DNA of 5,671 bases, from positions 1 to 5,671 of the forward strand of contig DASQSZ010000441.1 in the NCBI GenBank assembly GCA_035642125.1, given 5' to 3'. Source of the DNA: CALAED01 sp937891035 (GTDB lineage Bacteria; Actinomycetota; Actinomycetes; Streptosporangiales; Streptosporangiaceae). A program made the position numbers and the translations under genes. Under the pieces are notes generated by a model. That model was not told the DNA's origin, did no database searches, and was given only the letters and a program-made list of their open reading frames with translations. Positions 4,701-5,671 of the stretch are shown in pieces. Within the stretch, counting starts at the first letter, position 1. Every line of letters starts with the position of its first letter.

Positions 4701-5671
4701 GCGGGCACCTCCTCGGTGTGTCCGGTGGGTCCGTGGTCGCCGCCGGCGTGGGCGGCGTGCGGGTCCTCCGATTCCAGGATGTCGATGGCCGGGTTGACAT
4801 AGCCGTCGGCGCGGCGGACGACGCCGCTCAGCCCCTTTCCGCCGTCGGGCGGCCGCCTCGTCACGCCGAAGGTGCCCGCGGCGATCGCCGTCAGCAACGA
4901 CTCGTCGCAGATCCGCTCCAGCAGCTCGACGGACTCCGCCAGCACCCGCCGGGCGCGTTCGGCGATCAGCCCGCCGGGGCGGGGGACGAAGTCCTCGGCC
5001 AGCCGGCCGCAGGCGTCCCGGACGTACCGGACGTTCTCCAGGGCCAAGTCGCGGTCCGACAGCCACGGCGTGTGGATGCCCTCGGTCATCATGCCGATCA
5101 AGATGATCGACTGCCCGGTCATGACGCCGGCCAGGTTGAAGAACGCGTCGAGCAGGTACCCGGCGAAGATGTTGCCGGTCATGTGCTTGGTCGGCGGCAT
5201 GTACTTCAGCGGCGCGGCCGGGAACAGCTCGCGCACCAGCTGGGCGTGCGCCAGTTCGAGCCGGAAGGAGTCGGGGATCGCCGGGTTGATCTCAAAGGCG
5301 TGCCCGAGGCCGAGCTGCCGGTCGGCCAGGCCGGCCTCGCGGGCGAACCGCTCGTTGAGCAACTGGCTGACGACGACGGTGTGCGCGGCGTCGACCGCGT
5401 CGGCCGTGGTCAGATAGTTGTCTTCGCCGGTGTTGATGGTGATGCCGGCCCGGGCGTGGATCTGCCGGGAAAAACGCTGGTCGATGAAGGTCCGCCGGGG
5501 GTTGATGTCACGGAAGACGATCCCGTACATGCAGTCGTTGAGCATCATGTCGAGCCGCTCGAGCCCGGCCAGCGTGGCGATCTCGGGCATGCACAGGCCG
5601 GAGGCGTAGTTGGTCAGCCGGACATAGCGCCCCAGCTCGCGGGAGACCTCGTCGAGCGCCGCGCGCATCAG
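4697..5671 (-). CDS. kamD: Lysine 5,6-aminomutase, alpha subunit (5' end outside window)
   Basis: The C-terminal 324 residues of the large subunit, open at the right edge; the family is about 515-520 residues, so roughly the first 190 are missing. The methionine at 5668 is internal, not the start. Conserved stretches, numbered from the window edge: RYVRLTNYASGLCMPEIA (15-32), MLNDCMYGIVFRDINP (43-58), NTGEDNYLTTADAV (80-93), LGHAFEINP (122-130), APLKYMPPTKHMTGNIF (153-169), and PPDGGKGLSGVV (274-285). In the known enzyme this TIM-barrel subunit supplies most of the substrate and PLP contacts and pairs with KamE. After NPAIDILE (293-300) there is a tail of about 24 residues with four histidines (305, 308, 313, 318) that looks longer than usual for the family. 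The gene ends in a 4-base overlap with kamE. Confidence 0.97.
   Translation of the reverse strand: MMRAALDEVSRELGRYVRLTNYASGLCMPEIATLAGLERLDMMLNDCMYGIVFRDINPRRTFIDQRFSRQIHARAGITINTGEDNYLTTADAVDAAHTVVVSQLLNERFAREAGLADRQLGLGHAFEINPAIPDSFRLELAHAQLVRELFPAAPLKYMPPTKHMTGNIFAGYLLDAFFNLAGVMTGQSIILIGMMTEGIHTPWLSDRDLALENVRYVRDACGRLAEDFVPRPGGLIAERARRVLAESVELLERICDESLLTAIAAGTFGVTRRPPDGGKGLSGVVRRADGYVNPAIDILESEDPHAAHAGGDHGPTGHTEEVPA
4707..4714 (-). promoter_or_regulatory. Ribosome binding site of kamE
   Basis: GAGGAGGT on the minus strand, 6 bases before the GTG at 4700 and inside the end of kamD. Near-perfect match to the 16S anti-Shine-Dalgarno; it decides the kamE start and suggests kamE is translated strongly even apart from coupling. 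Confidence 0.85.

Noticed and set aside
3888..4802. Plus-strand frame opposite kamE
   Set aside because: Complement of kamE, whose cofactor motifs and ribosome site are unmistakable.

Overview
The window is high-GC DNA (strong G/C preference at third codon positions, several GTG starts, 4-base stop/start overlaps) and looks like an actinobacterial chromosome. Every gene I can support lies on the minus strand, so transcription reads from high to low coordinates. Both ends of the window cut genes: the N-terminal part of kamD is missing on the right, and the last residues of fxsA are missing on the left. Genus cannot be fixed from the sequence; a streptomycete or streptosporangial-type actinomycete is a guess.

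Right half (5671 to 3487): a tight operon kamD-kamE-kal. KamD and KamE are the two subunits of the adenosylcobalamin- and PLP-dependent D-lysine/L-beta-lysine 5,6-aminomutase. The last gene encodes a hotdog-fold 3-aminobutyryl-CoA ammonia-lyase. These are early and late steps of the lysine degradation pathway best known from anaerobic clostridia and fusobacteria, which runs lysine, beta-lysine, 3,5-diaminohexanoate, 3-keto-5-aminohexanoate, 3-aminobutyryl-CoA, crotonyl-CoA. The genes overlap by 4 bases at both junctions (GTGA, ATGA), so they are almost certainly co-transcribed and translationally coupled. The intermediate steps (dehydrogenase and cleavage enzyme) and a lysine 2,3-aminomutase are not in the window and may lie upstream of kamD.

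Middle (3486 to 2894): about 590 bases without a convincing gene. It holds a long imperfect GC hairpin, a perfect 12-base palindrome, short direct repeats, and a possible promoter/operator region just upstream of lnt.

Left half (2893 to 1): a cell-envelope operon lnt-ppm-fxsA. Lnt N-acylates lipoproteins. Ppm makes polyprenyl-phosphate-mannose, the membrane mannose donor for protein O-mannosylation and, where present, lipoglycans. FxsA is a small membrane protein. In Mycobacterium tuberculosis the first two are one fused protein; here they are separate proteins whose genes overlap by 4 bases (GTGA), with a strong Shine-Dalgarno for the second.

I see no mobile element, CRISPR array, tRNA or rRNA. 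The most notable point is a fermentation-type lysine pathway with intact catalytic motifs in a high-GC, actinobacterial-looking genome. I do not see a clearly undescribed system.
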